From NCBI RefSeq assembly GCF_000003815.2, contig NC_049996.1:13551297-13615296 (forward strand): a stretch of DNA of 64,000 nt. Direction: 5' to 3'. A model generated the notes under the pieces. The model saw nothing but the letters and a program-made list of their open reading frames with translations. It was not told the DNA's origin and made no database searches. Source of the DNA: Branchiostoma floridae. Its lineage: Eukaryota > Chordata > Leptocardii > Amphioxiformes > Branchiostomatidae. The translations under genes were made by a program, and so were the position numbers. Positions 11,268 to 22,596 of the stretch are shown here, piece after piece (positions within the stretch are counted from its first letter, which is position 1; the number at the start of each line of letters is the position of its first letter).

Positions 11268-11643
11268 TGATATTGTCCGGATATGGGCCATTCCCACACA
11301 GCAACGCTGATATTCAATATCATGAGTGACTTTTTGTCATGATATTGTCCGGATATGGACCTATCCCAAACTGCACCGCTGGTGTGGAGTGTTTTGACTG
11401 AACTTTTTCAAGATATTGTCCGGATATGGACCTATCCCAAACTGCACCGCTGGGGTGGAGTGTTTTGACTGAACTTTTTCAAGATATTGTCCGGATATGG
11501 ACCTATCCCAAACTGCACCGCTGGGGTGGAGTGTTTTGACTGAACTTTATTCATGATATTGTCCGGATATGGACCTATCCCAAACTGCACCGCTGGGGTG
11601 GAGTGTTTTGACTGAACTTTGTTCAAGATATTGTCCGGATATG
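11268..11643. repeat. 71-72-bp tandem repeat inside the CACTA-like element
   Basis: Units start at 11268, 11340, 11411, 11482, 11554 and (partial) 11626, each opening with gatattgtccggatatg. The middle three are nearly identical (cctatcccaaactgcaccgc...gtgttttgactgaac). The first is diverged. The tccggatat core is the same motif that repeats near the element ends, so the array may have grown from a subterminal binding-site unit. Confidence 0.9.
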
Positions 11644-12719
11644 CAAAGAAACAATAATACTTGGCTCATAATTGTTACCATCGCAAAGATTGCTTTCTGT
11701 GTCATTTGATTGTAAATGTCGATGTCAGTATATTTGCACATGCATATGGAAGTTTAAGCTTCAATTACCAGAAAATTAAAGAGTAAACATACATTGACAT
11801 CGGGCATACTCGTTGTAGAATAAAAACACATATACAGAAACAAAAACGTTAATTACGTGTATTTGACAAGATAGGAAACCTTTTTAAGGATACCCAACAA
11901 AACAATCTCAGATTCATGTATGACAAGAAAAGTAATTTGTTAATCATTAAGTTGTCCGAAAACTTATCTCTGGAATGTTTCTGTTTTGGACATCTGTCGT
12001 AAATGGAACGGAATATGAATTCGGAAGGAGCGAAAATTTCGGCAAAAAAATGCAGTCTTATTTGTTCAGATGCGCAATAAAACAATCACCGGTTCACAAT
12101 TCACGTATAGAATACCTTTATCGGTAACGGTCAGAATATGCTAACTTCGAATCTGTCCTAAAACTAATCCATGGAATATCTGTCGCGGATATGTCTCGTA
12201 AATGGAAAGAAAAGAAAATAGTATGAATTCGAAAACATGAAACGTCCCTGACACGTATTCGGAAGAACGGGAAATTCTATCCGTCCGGGCATGTGCTGAA
12301 ACATTTCATGACTCATGATATTCTGAGACATAATGAATTGAAAATGTCATCTGACAATGGCCCAGAAATAATGCACATCATGCTTCGTGCAAACTCCTAA
12401 TTTGTCCGGGTATTCCTTATCGAAATATATGGACCTTGGATATGTAAAGAATATAGAACATATCACGTATTCGGAGGCAAGAAACGTCAATGGCGCGTAT
12501 CTTGAAAAGCAGGAAAGTCTTATTTGTCCGGATACATAACAAGACAATTCCTGACTCATGATATTTCCAGATATGGGAAATATTGAACATCGTGCCCGGA
12601 CACAGTCCGGATATTTAGCATGTCCAAAAATATGTCAACTCCGACTTTGTCCGGAAATCACACCCTTTCGCACAGTGTTAGCTATTTGGTACTGGGAGTA
12701 ATATTTAGTATATAGGTAC

Positions 12720-12902
12720 CTTCGTCTGCAGTTTGTTGGGACGAGCCATGCTCGTACATCGGGTTGATCATGCCGCGGCCTCCGGTTTTGGAAATTGCAC
12801 CGTAGGATATTTCCTCATCATCATTGAGTGGAGGTCCAGTCCGTTGGGGGATGATAATGTCTTTTATCTCAGCGGAATTGAATTCTGTCTCCGCTTGCAT
12901 GC
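12720..12902 (-). CDS. Gene A: cytoplasmic tail exon B2 (NPMY motif)
   Basis: This phase 1-1 exon of 183 bp is the duplicate of exon B1, with acceptor gtaaacag and donor GAAG|gtacct. It reads MQAETEFNSAEIKDIIIPQR, an acidic stretch NDDEEISYGAIS, and then GMINPMYEHGSSQQ. Both copies keep an open frame, both splice sites, IIIPQ-TG, the acidic block and NPMY although their introns have diverged. That argues for selection on the protein. SYGAIS in this copy adds a tyrosine absent from B1. A CACTA-like transposon begins about 40 bp downstream of its donor. Confidence 0.75.
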
Positions 12903-14664
12903 CTGTTTACATATACAACGTACTAGTTATAATGATTAGCATGGTTTTTATTTTGTAATTGTTCCGCTTCCATAAATTACCTATGCAAAGAGTATAAAAG
13001 TCCCAATATGGAATAGACTTAAAATCATAGGTTTGAATCATCAACAGAGAAGAGATGGGTGTAAAAAAATTCGTGATGCAAGAAATACAAAAAGGTATTT
13101 GTCCACAGGCTAAGTTCTCTTTTAATCATTAAAAAAACGTTGACCAAACTGGGATTTTATGCTGCAGTGGCACAGAAAGCTGCAAGTGGTACTATAATCA
13201 AAATTGCTGTCCAAACACAAAAAAAATAATTTCAAAATGTCGTAATGGTCGGTAGGTTACTTGTTTACATCTTTTTTCGATACCTAATGAAATAATAACA
13301 CACCGAATATCTCAGTCTCACATAGCCATAACTATCGATCTATCTAAAGCTTCTTTAGTTACCAAAGCAAACCAAATCACCTTTCCAGTGGAATTGTTCC
13401 TGAAATGTTTGGACAGAAAGTAATATAACCCTTAATGATTAAAAAAAAAATGCAGACGCTCTCGTCACAATTCTTGGAATCTTGTTTAAACACAGATAGA
13501 GGAGCAATAAATTTTAAAAAAAATTATGAAACCACTAAGAACTGATCAAATACGGAATTGTTTCTGTTGTGAGTGATTGAAATGCCGGTATAAAGGTAGC
13601 ATACAACCGGCAAATTAAAAAAATATATCGGCCTCAAAAGTGACGCTGCTTGTTACTCATTGTGTCCTTCACAAGATGCACAATCAGAATAATTATTGAT
13701 TTCTGTACAGCGGCGCTCTCTGCTATAAACGACCAAACAGCGTAGTGTATGACTTTACAAAAGAAGCACTGAGCAATCATGCAGGGGATTATAGTTTTGA
13801 AGTAAATAACTAAATTGTTGTGCCAGACTAATAACTTATAATTTGAATATAAAAATATTAAAACATGCGTATAGGGTAAACCATATTACAGACGTTACCT
13901 GCAACAATTTTCCTAGCTTTCATAAATTTATATATATAATAAAATGGCTTATTGTGTTTGTTTTTTCTTTGCCTTTCTTTCTGTCTTTTTCATTGTATTT
14001 CTTCTATATTCATTTGTTGTACTAAAGGCCTAAGAAAATATAAAAAAAAATATAGTGGCATCTGCAATCTCTACTACAATGCATTTTATCCGTGGTCAGT
14101 TTGTCCAAGCATCACAAAATCGAGATAAAAAAAAAAATTCTACTCCTTACAATAACATGGTCCTATAGTATCCAGAGCAAAAAAAATTATAACGTAATTG
14201 CAAGTACTATATAGTAAAGTAAGATCATATTTTGACACATGGGAGCAAAAGATGATGATACAGCATTGTTTTCGCTCTTTTGGCATCCATCCACCTAAGT
14301 AACATCACCAACACAAAAAATGCATGATTTCTTATTAGTTTGTATAACCACGTAACTATGGGGTTTGCAAAATTATACCGTCATAAAAAGTTGACTTTTC
14401 TAAGTCATAATTTCCCCTTCCTTGGGCAAAATGTGTTTCTATATGAAAAAAAAAGGTCAGCTAACTTTCATTTACGGACGTAAGGGACTCAAAGCATACA
14501 GTTTTGGTCCACAGATAGCCTAAAACCTAAAGTCCTTTATACTTAAGTTATCAGTGTAAATAAAGACAGGTTGGCATACATAAAGTTTACATTCGATGCT
14601 CTCTCATGTGTCAAAAATAAGCGGTCATAGGAGTCTGTTTGAAAAAAAAGCACAAAAAGAGATT

Positions 14665-15843
14665 ATTGGCTCGTTCTAATTTAAATGTCAAAATGCTGTC
14701 GCCTGACTTTACGCCTTGATATGGAGCAAGTTATAGACAACACAGGGCTCGAAATACTGGGTGCATGTGCACCCAGGTGCACCCAATATTGGAGCTGTGT
14801 GCACCCAAATAAATTCTTACATTTATGTATGTAAAGATATCAAACTATACTAGTATACATCATATTCTTGACATCTAGGTGTTAGAAAGATAATAGAAAT
14901 GTCTGTCATGGTACTTAGTTTTAATATTAGGTTATCACTTAAATTTAAGTAGTGCACCCAAATTTTTTTTGGTACACCCAATTTTTTCAAGCTGGGTGCA
15001 CCAGTGCACCTACAGGTAAACCCAAAAAATGAATTTCGAGCCCTGCAACGTCACTGGCTCCTTCATTTTTCAACAACCCCTGTAATGTTTTACAAAAGAT
15101 GCACAACAACATTCGTATTGGTTGATGACTTAGAATATTATTATAGCCACGGGTGGGGTTTCACCCCCTAAAAAATGTCTGTCGCCTGAGAAGAAATTCA
15201 AATAGTAGCCAAAAATGTAACAATTCAGTTCCCGGAATAACTGTTTGGTAGATGAAACGTCAGGTCGCTGCTGTCAATGATCTTGGACACTGTGTGAGGT
15301 GGTTTGTGCCTCTCGCCAGATTTAGTAACAAACGTTACCACCACGAGTACAAGTACGATCGCCACGGTTATTTCATCCACGTATAACACTAGAAATGGCC
15401 GTTTTTGTGACGCTGTAAAGTTTTTTCCGGATTTCTAAAGAAACAATTTGTATCCCTCCTTGCTTAGCTAAATGTTCTACAGAAATGACTGTAACACACG
15501 TTACCATTGTTCGATGCTGTCTAAGGTTTCTATCTGACCTGGGGTAAAAAAGCCGCCCACTTTTTAAATGTTCCTAGGGACGTCCATTTATACCTAAATG
15601 ATGTAGTCAATAAGGTGAGTCCTTTCGAAGAAAACAGGGTAAAATCTACTGTTGTAACAAACTTTACCATCAACGTTTGTTACCAGCCCTGTAATGCATT
15701 ACCAATGGGACCGAAAATAATAAGTTGGAATTTTTTTGGCTATGGTTAAAAGAGGAATTTTTATAAACAACCACGTAGTTTTCACTGAAAATAAAGCCGA
15801 TTTATTTTTCGACCAATATTATTTCAATACGACCGAGTGTATT
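14665..15843. mobile_element. ~1.2-kb insertion in duplication copy 2 (unclassified)
   Basis: Copy 1 is continuous here (tgattatgtgtcaacc at 8292), while copy 2 is split between gagattat (14660s) and tgtgtcaacc-like sequence at 15846. The boundaries carry TTA-like repeats and weak inverted ends (ctcgttctaatt / its approximate inverse). No transposase was seen. It contains the hAT-like MITE at 14743-15045. Confidence 0.5.
14743..15045. mobile_element. hAT-like MITE, copy 1
   Basis: Ends CAGGGCTCGAAAT and ATTTCGAGCCCTG are perfect inverted repeats of the hAT type (CAGGG...CCCTG). The interior contains further inverted gtgcaccca motifs. The flanks share caaca/caacg but no clean 8-bp duplication. 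A related, more diverged copy lies at 55195-55490, sharing gtaaagatatc...tacatcatattcttgacatct. Confidence 0.75.
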
Positions 15844-16062
15844 ACGTGTCAACCAAAATTAAGGTACCATGCGGCGAGAGTGCTTTGGGTATATGTTCCT
15901 GGCATCCAAGTCCAGTATGTTAAGTATTGCACCCCCCCCCCCCCCCCTACATACAAAAAAAGAAGAACACACCTGTATGCTCTTATTGCCCCTATGACAA
16001 TTTATTGGCAAATGTCAGGCAAAAAAAAGGAGAAAACAAGACAGGGAGAAGAAAGTATTGTT

Positions 16063-16533
16063 TGATGCCAAATCCGAACACAGAAAGAAAGCTTTTTCAT
16101 ACTCAGGGGCGGCGCTCTGGAACTCTCTTTCGTCCCAGTTAAGATCGGCGAGAACACTATCACAGTTTAAACGTTTATATGATCAGGACTAACGTACTCT
16201 GAATGCATATGATATTATGGTCTGAAATGTAATCCGTCATGTCTTTTTCTGTTCACATTGGTAATACTATGCAAATTCCCATTACTTATTTGATTTCACT
16301 TATGATTTGGAGTTATATTAGGATTAACGTTGTACAATTGATTTGCCTTATCTTGTCTTAGTTAGATTGCGTTATTCTTTGTCGATTCTTGCTAAGTTAC
16401 CATTTATTTAATTTTATATTGTCTTTGATTATTGTTATGTATGTACGGGGTTTCCCCCCCAGGGATCTTTGAAGAACGCCGGCCAGGCGACATGTACCCC
16501 TGGATAAATAAACAAACAAACAAACAAACAAAC
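16063..16533 (+). mobile_element. 5'-truncated LINE tail with target-site duplication
   Basis: The start encodes a typical C-terminal reverse-transcriptase tail (FSYSGAALWNSLSSQLRSA then LSQFKRLYDQ and stop). It is followed by a 3' UTR ending cctggataaataaac and an (aaac)n tail. An 11-bp duplication, AAAGTATTGTT, flanks it (16052-16062 and 16534-16544). The WNSL motif and tail suggest a CR1/L2-like clade. It is inserted in duplication copy 2. Confidence 0.8.
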
Positions 16534-16587
16534 AAAGTATTGTTCTCCAAGACTAATCATTTTTTTATAAAGATAATTCATGATATA

Positions 16588-16690
16588 GAGGTATGTGTGT
16601 GTATGTGCGTGTGTGTGTGTTCTGTGTGCATGTATCTTGCGAGCGTGTGTGTGTGTATGCTAGTTTTAGTGTGTGTGTGTGTGTGTGTGC
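16588..16690. repeat. (GT)n-rich microsatellite
   Basis: Interrupted gtgtgtgt tracts run over about 100 bp, with tgtatgtgcgtgtgtg-type imperfections. Open frames across it (CVCMCVCV) are artefacts of the repeat. Confidence 0.9.
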
Positions 16691-16896
16691 GTGTGCTTCC
16701 AGATATATCATCTGAATGGATTGTCATATTTGGTGGATATTGTGGGCCCGAGCGTAAAGGCTGATTTCGGGCGCCCTATTTGTTAGCTTGGCACTGCATA
16801 AAAATTGCGAGTTGTTCATCTTTACCCTTTAACAAGCCATACAGCGTAGAGAGCAAAATTGGTATCAAAGGTATTATGAGTAAAGTAGGTAAGTAC

Positions 16897-17091
16897 CTCG
16901 GACTTCAGCTTGTGGGGAGTTACCACATGCGTACATCGTGCTACTGCTCTCATGGCCAAAAGTCATAGTGTAAGTGTTGGTCACTTCTGCTTGACTTGTT
17001 CGTTCAACATTTCCGTTTGCAGATACGGTTTCCTGGGGGGTAGCAGCATCTTCTCTACCAGTGGAAGTGGATTTGTCTTCGCGTTTCATTT
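16897..17091 (-). CDS. Gene A: cytoplasmic tail exon A2 (NTYTMTF; NPxY lost)
   Basis: This phase 1-1 exon of 64 full codons has acceptor gatttaacacag and donor CGAG|gtactt. It reads EMKREDKSTST, then AEVTNTYTMTFGHE, then SSTMYACGNSPQ. The NTYTMTF tyrosine motif corresponds to HVYQSF of exon A1. The STMYACGNS segment aligns with TNPMYVSGG and INPMYAHGSS, but N-P is replaced by S-T, so the NPxY signature is lost here. The upstream intron shares the 250-bp repeat block seen upstream of A1. This is the first gene A exon visible. An initiating exon must lie further right, or translation may start at the ATG two bases into this exon. Confidence 0.7.
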
Positions 17092-17354
17092 CTGTGTTAA
17101 ATCAAAATCTTTGGTTAGAACATTTTTGACTACCGGTTTTAAGAGTACGCACACCCACAAACAACCAGTGATATCTACCGTACGCAACAACTTGAGACTT
17201 TATTAATTACTACTAAACTTTTGCGAAAAAAAGAAGATAGAAACCTACCTCTTTTGGCGTCTTATCTTTAAGATGATGCTAGATTGTACATAAGCCTTGT
17301 TTCTCAAATTTTGTTGAACTAAGGATGAACGGGATAAAAAAGACACACGAATAG

Positions 17355-17610
17355 CCGGCGGGGGGCTTAAGGTGTCTCTCACACAGGTGATGAAAACATT
17401 TTAAAGCATTCATATTCAATATAGTGACCTTAGTGAAAACAGAAAGAAAAGAGAACAATGCCACGTGTCCTAATCATATCTTTTGATATACTGCCGAGGT
17501 CGATACCCGCCGTGTCCGCTTGTGTCCTTGGGAAAGGCACTTTACACGACCTTTCTCACCTAACTATGGTGTAAAATGGTTATCTGACATCGGTAGGGAA
17601 GGTAAAAGAA
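17355..17610. repeat. Diverged repeat with SINE-like segment, copy 2
   Basis: This is the counterpart of 4090-4340, sharing gcggggggcttaaggtgt, gaggtcgatacccgccgtgt and ttgggaaaggcactttacac. The tRNA-like B-box and following body suggest a SINE, tentatively. It is followed at 17610-17730 by a short LINE-like tail ending gtccaataaagc and (attt)n. Confidence 0.5.
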
Positions 17611-18879
17611 AATATCTCCGTTACATTATGTCTGTGCCTTGTATGTGGCAGTGTTAGTATAAGTTTCCAACTTTAGTGCAGTGCCACATTGTCCTCGTCT
17701 GTCCAATAAAGCATTTATTTATTTATTAATACAAAAAATCTATATATGCCGCCAACTAACAGACAAACAATGCATTTGTAAAATAGCACCTAAATCACAT
17801 GGCTTAAAACATTTTTTAAATCTACATACATCAAGTAAGATTTATAACGATGACGAATAAAAGTTTTAAATTTATACAAAGACGATATTCAGCTAGAAAT
17901 GCAACATGTTAGACCAAATAGAAAGCGGTGTCGCGATTTGTATGTGTTAACGATGTTGAGAATTAATTCTATGGAATACAAAATTATGTAAAGATAATTT
18001 TCTTGGGTGGGAGGCGGTCGTATGTAGAAAATTGCTTACTACTCGAAATTTTAGGGGGGTTGAATGCAAGAAACTTAAACAGAATGGTCTCCCTTTTTTG
18101 ATATATGTAAAATACACTGAAATGAGAAGATTCCAAACTAACTCTTTGTGGCTTATAACAGTAACGCTGAAGTAATGAATCGAAGTCTTAATAATTTTGC
18201 GTTCCCAAAAGAAATGAAATATACCTTTCAACATAATGCAGTGGAGCTGTACGTGCATTTTGAAACTAATTCAGTATATTTTTACCTAAAATAGGCAAAA
18301 TCACTAAGTCCTGTTTACGGTGGGCTTTTATGAAATAATAACAAATATCCATTTAACAAATAGCATTTTTTTCATCATTTTACGGCATATTCTGTAGCTG
18401 ATTTAAAAGAAATGCAATACAGCCGCTAACGTATTTTGGATACAATTAATGATAGAAACAACATTGTCATATTTACCTTACTTTTATTCCAATGATCGGT
18501 TAATGTTAACTCACATGTATCCAAATTTACATTATATCACCCCCCAAAAATCACTATTTAGCCACGCTTTAAAGCATAAGTGCAGATGTTTTAGACAGAA
18601 ACTTGACATTCTTTTTTCTTAATCACAATTGACAGTGACTAAATGACACACGTGCTTTACCATTTTACAGTGTTTAATAAGCATAACAGAGCATACATGC
18701 TTTATTCTAATTTTCCTTTAATTGGCTACCACAGAATATAGATGCTCTATTCTGTACCAGTATCAAGTTAACAAGTCACTACAGGACAAACATGCTGGAA
18801 AAGTTCTTATTATTCTATTTCATCATCTTCTAAAACTTAGTGGCCGTATTCTTTTAAATTTTAGGAGTTTTACTGCGGG

Positions 18880-18938
18880 CCTTTTAAGAGCCACCCTCCC
18901 ATTAAGAAATCGTTCATAAAAGCCAGGTCTGAATAGGG
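18880..18938. mobile_element. piggyBac-like right-end fragment
   Basis: The sequence gagccaccctccc...gccaggtctgaatagggTTAA matches the right terminus of the complete element at 5496-6410. Only the end is recognisable. Confidence 0.5.
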
Positions 18939-18961
18939 TTAATAGGTTAATGTATGACATA

Positions 18962-19667
18962 GAGTCCATTCCAAGACACCGTGCGGATGTTTGTTGCCAT
19001 TGTTTAGAACTGATTTTAAAGTTTTGTAATTATATGTCTAGGACATTTGATACTTCAGAAATATTTTAAACACTGTTTCAACTTTATAAATATTTCCCTG
19101 GTCCTGTAAAACTTTGGAAATATTCATGGTGTGGAATTGGATGCTTCTAATGGTTTCTAAATAATGATAACAGCATTCTACCATTATTTACCATTTTCTA
19201 CCATTTTCTACCATTTTTTGTAAATGGTTCAGTGGGATAGGAAGATAGTAATTCACACATCCTTGCTAAGTATGGTTGGGTGACATGCAACAATGGCCCA
19301 CCACAAAGGATCCACCAGTGCCCAGCAGTGCAATCTAAAAATATACAGATGCAACAATAGGGCTTACTTTTATGGGGGCAATAAACTAATTTTACCATTT
19401 GGCCAGGTTTACCATTTTTTGTAAATATTTGTAAATGTGAAATAATCACAGAGAGGTTTCACAATTATTCTAAATAAAGATATTTTTGTACAGTTACTTT
19501 CAAAATGTTTCTAAAATATTCAAAGAAATTCAAATAAATGAGTATTTTCTTAGTCAATTTTTTGAAAATAATTTAATTATTGTGGATCAGATATTCTTTT
19601 ATTCAAAATAATTCAGACTAATTATAAATATCGCCTAAAAACCCTCATGGTGTCTTGGAATGGACTC
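18962..19667. mobile_element. TA-flanked inverted-repeat element (~706 bp)
   Basis: Termini GAGTCCATTCCAAGACACC and GGTGTCTTGGAATGGACTC are perfect inverse complements, each bordered by TA (18960-18961 and 19668-19669). This is the layout of Tc1/mariner-type elements. The interior is AT-rich with a ttctaccatt short tandem repeat near 19175-19215 and no transposase. Confidence 0.7.
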
Positions 19668-20184
19668 TACATGTTCGTGATCTATCATGTTTTAGTGTCT
19701 ACTATGTTACCCAAGGACATACATGCTCTATATCGTTACATCAGAAACAACGTTTAATCAGTCACTCATCATATATATGGTCTAATCTTTAACAACGTTT
19801 AATAACTGACCAGTTACAGAGTTTAATGGATAACTCAGGATATACATGATCTACCCAATGTAACAGCGTAGTGACAGCATGGCATACATTGTCTACCCTG
19901 TTACAGCATTAGCATTAGATACTTCAAAATATACATGCTCTACCCTGTAACAGCGTTCAATAGTGACAACATCTCAGGGTTGAACAAGTTTTCTAAAACC
20001 TACTTGTCCTATTGGGCAGTGCATAAAACATTTACTTACCCAAACGAAATTTTCCCTTGCCCCAAATTTTAAAACAATTCTATGTATTTTCACTTTCAGC
20101 AATATAATAGAATTCTTTTATCAATGGCACTGTTTTTTTATGTTGACCAATGATTGATTCCATGATTGCAAAATGTAACAAGTA

Positions 20185-21079
20185 CGAGGTGTGATCAATA
20201 AGTTCTCGGCCTCACGTAGAAATAATAAGCGCAACTCAAATTTTGAGGCATAACTTCATAGTATGGAGCCTTTTATCAATATCCGCCAAATTTCAAATCA
20301 CTGCAGTCATTACTTTACAGGCATTCGTTTCTTGCAAATCAGAAGGTAAGTCGCGAGAAAAAATTGTGAATTGTGATCAGACATGTGTGGGTTGAGTTCC
20401 CCATGCCGTAAATTAACAAAATACATTGTCAAAATGTTTCATAATGATTCTCTTCCTATTTCAAGCAAAAAGAATTGGATGTCTGACTTCCAGCAGCGCA
20501 ATTATACCCGCACATCTCAGGTCAGGTCAGTTGTCCACGTTTTTTTCCTTTTCCCTTACCTAGCATTACTGGGTGTCACCTGCAAAATAATGATCACAAT
20601 AATTTGAATTTCGGTGCATATATATATTTACTTACTTTATACTTGACATTTATGCTTGACATCTTGAAATCTGAGCTGTGCTTATTATTTCTCGGTAAAG
20701 CCGAGGATTTATTGATAACCCCGCGTACATGTATAAAGTCTTATATAAATGTGTACCAAAATTCAAATTCTTGTGATCATTACGTTACAGGCGACACCCA
20801 GTAACGTTAGGTAAGGGATAACGAAAAAAAAGAAAGTGGACAATTGATCTGCAACCTGAGGTGTGCGGGTCAAATTGTCTGATCACACTTCACCCTTCAT
20901 TTTCTCGCCACGTACATTCTAATTTAGAAAAAAAAACAAATACTAGGAAATTAATGACTCCAATGATTTGTAATTTGGAGGATATTGATAAAAGGCTTCA
21001 TACTATGAAGTTGTGCCTCAAAATCTGAGTTGTTCTTGTTATTTCTGGGTGAGGCCGAGAACTTCTTGATCACCCCTCG
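20185..21079. mobile_element. Mariner-like non-autonomous element (~895 bp)
   Basis: The left end CGAGGTGTGATCAATAAGTT pairs with a right end whose inverse is CGAGGGGTGATCAAGAAGTT. The inverted repeat extends about 100 bp to the ggatattgataaaagg region. TA flanks both sides (20183-20184 and 21080-21081). The CGAGG...ATCAA.AAGTT terminus is mariner-like. There is no intact transposase. A truncated relative lies at 735-1039. Confidence 0.75.
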
Positions 21080-21554
21080 TATATCAAAATAGAATCTTAC
21101 TTGCACGATCGGACATGCCCTTGCCCGATCTGCACTTCCACATGCCCAGGATAATAGGGCTAGTGGACTTGTCCAACCATGAACATGACATAATGTTCTA
21201 CCATGTTACAGTGTTTAATAAAAGATGACATGGCCATAACCGGCATAGTGTCTAAGTTAGGTGTTAAACTGACAGCCCACTAGAATTACTTTTATTTTGT
21301 TTTTAAATTCCGGGGTATTTTTGGTATGATTTTGGTTTCACTTCAGTTCTGATATCAGCTTGAATCTGTGTGTGCAGCAATATAAAAATCTTACAGTGAT
21401 TTACATTATTTCAGACCATTCCTAAAATTACTGCCAGAGTAATTAGGATGAGGTGTGTCGACTATCTCATAAATGGTGTCGCCTTCCTAGCAAGCGTATG
21501 CAGGAACTCGACACGCCTGAAAATAGAAAAGAAATAATTGTCATTGAGCAATAT

Positions 21555-22064
21555 NNNNNNNNNNNNNNNNNNNNNNNNNNNNNNNNNNNNNNNNNNNNNN
21601 NNNNNNNNNNNNNNNNNNNNNNNNNNNNNNNNNNNNNNNNNNNNNNNNNNNNNNNNNNNNNNNNNNNNNNNNNNNNNNNNNNNNNNNNNNNNNNNNNNNN
21701 NNNNNNNNNNNNNNNNNNNNNNNNNNNNNNNNNNNNNNNNNNNNNNNNNNNNNNNNNNNNNNNNNNNNNNNNNNNNNNNNNNNNNNNNNNNNNNNNNNNN
21801 NNNNNNNNNNNNNNNNNNNNNNNNNNNNNNNNNNNNNNNNNNNNNNNNNNNNNNNNNNNNNNNNNNNNNNNNNNNNNNNNNNNNNNNNNNNNNNNNNNNN
21901 NNNNNNNNNNNNNNNNNNNNNNNNNNNNNNNNNNNNNNNNNNNNNNNNNNNNNNNNNNNNNNNNNNNNNNNNNNNNNNNNNNNNNNNNNNNNNNNNNNNN
22001 NNNNNNNNNNNNNNNNNNNNNNNNNNNNNNNNNNNNNNNNNNNNNNNNNNNNNNNNNNNNNNNN
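21555..22064. other. Assembly gap (510 N)
   Basis: This is a run of N. Sequence to the right resumes inside a piggyBac-like repeat, which probably caused the assembly break. Confidence 1.
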
Positions 22065-22596
22065 GACCTTTATTTTTCAGATACATTTTTTTCACATATA
22101 ACGCTAAAACCCCATGGAAATGGATTAAAAACGTTCACATGAATGTTTTCTGTAAGAAAATACCACGTAGTGATGAAATCTGAGTGAAAATAAGCTTGTT
22201 ATACTTTAAATCATGATATTGTCGGCCATCTTGGATTTTGACCAATTACGTCATCTCATTAGCATAATTTATGAATATTTAATTATAAATGTTTAACTTA
22301 GATGTGTTATATATTAAAGATATATGAAAAGAAGTTAAGTTTAGCAAGAAAATCTTAAAATCCCATTGTTTAAACCAAAATTAGTGATTTTTGTAAAATT
22401 TGCCTTTCAGAAACCCGTTGCCATGGCAACACGCAAAATCATAAACTTACCTAATTTTTTAAAATTGTTGCCAACAATATTTTAGTAAAAATCTCTAAGT
22501 TTGGTTGTTTTAGTTAAAGCCGTTTGAGAGGTATAGGAGGTCAAAGTTGGCGCGGGCACTTTTAGCCCCCCCCCCCCCCCCCCAGTCTGGATAGGG
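22065..22596. mobile_element. piggyBac-like element, right part (left part in gap)
   Basis: It resumes from the gap and ends with a poly-C tract, CCAGTCTGGATAGGG and TTAA (22597-22600). It shares gttgccatggcaac, ggccatcttgga and ggcgcgggcacttttagcc with the complete copy at 5496-6410, in inverse orientation. Confidence 0.7.

Larger units (their letters stand above)
8935..12677. mobile_element. CACTA (EnSpm)-like DNA transposon, 3743 bp
   Basis: Both ends read CACTGTGCGAAAGGGTGT inward, then one mismatch, then ATTTCCGGAC, giving a terminal inverted repeat of about 28 bp. A 3-bp duplication TTA flanks it (8932-8934 and 12678-12680). CACTG termini, a 3-bp target duplication and dense subterminal copies of TCCGGATAT/ATATCCGGA (8950-9420 and 12400-12660) fit the EnSpm/CACTA superfamily. 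No transposase was recognised, so it is probably non-autonomous. The paralogous empty site at about 6502-6508 (tagtttagctag) confirms the boundaries. The right end lies only about 40 bp beyond the splice donor of exon B2. Confidence 0.8.
8795..16580. repeat. Tandem segmental duplication, copy 2
   Basis: This is the second copy of the unit at 5440-8540, expanded by three insertions: the CACTA-like element at 8935-12677, a roughly 1.18-kb insertion at about 14665-15843 containing a hAT-like MITE, and a LINE tail at 16063-16533. When these are removed, the order and orientation of shared anchors is the same as in copy 1. It contains gene A tail exon B2. Confidence 0.85.

Noticed and set aside
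8899-12720. Reading the TTA-flanked CACTG element as PIF/Harbinger because of the TTA target
   Set aside because: TTA duplications also suit Harbinger, but CACTG termini and dense subterminal motifs fit EnSpm/CACTA better. Without a transposase the class stays provisional.
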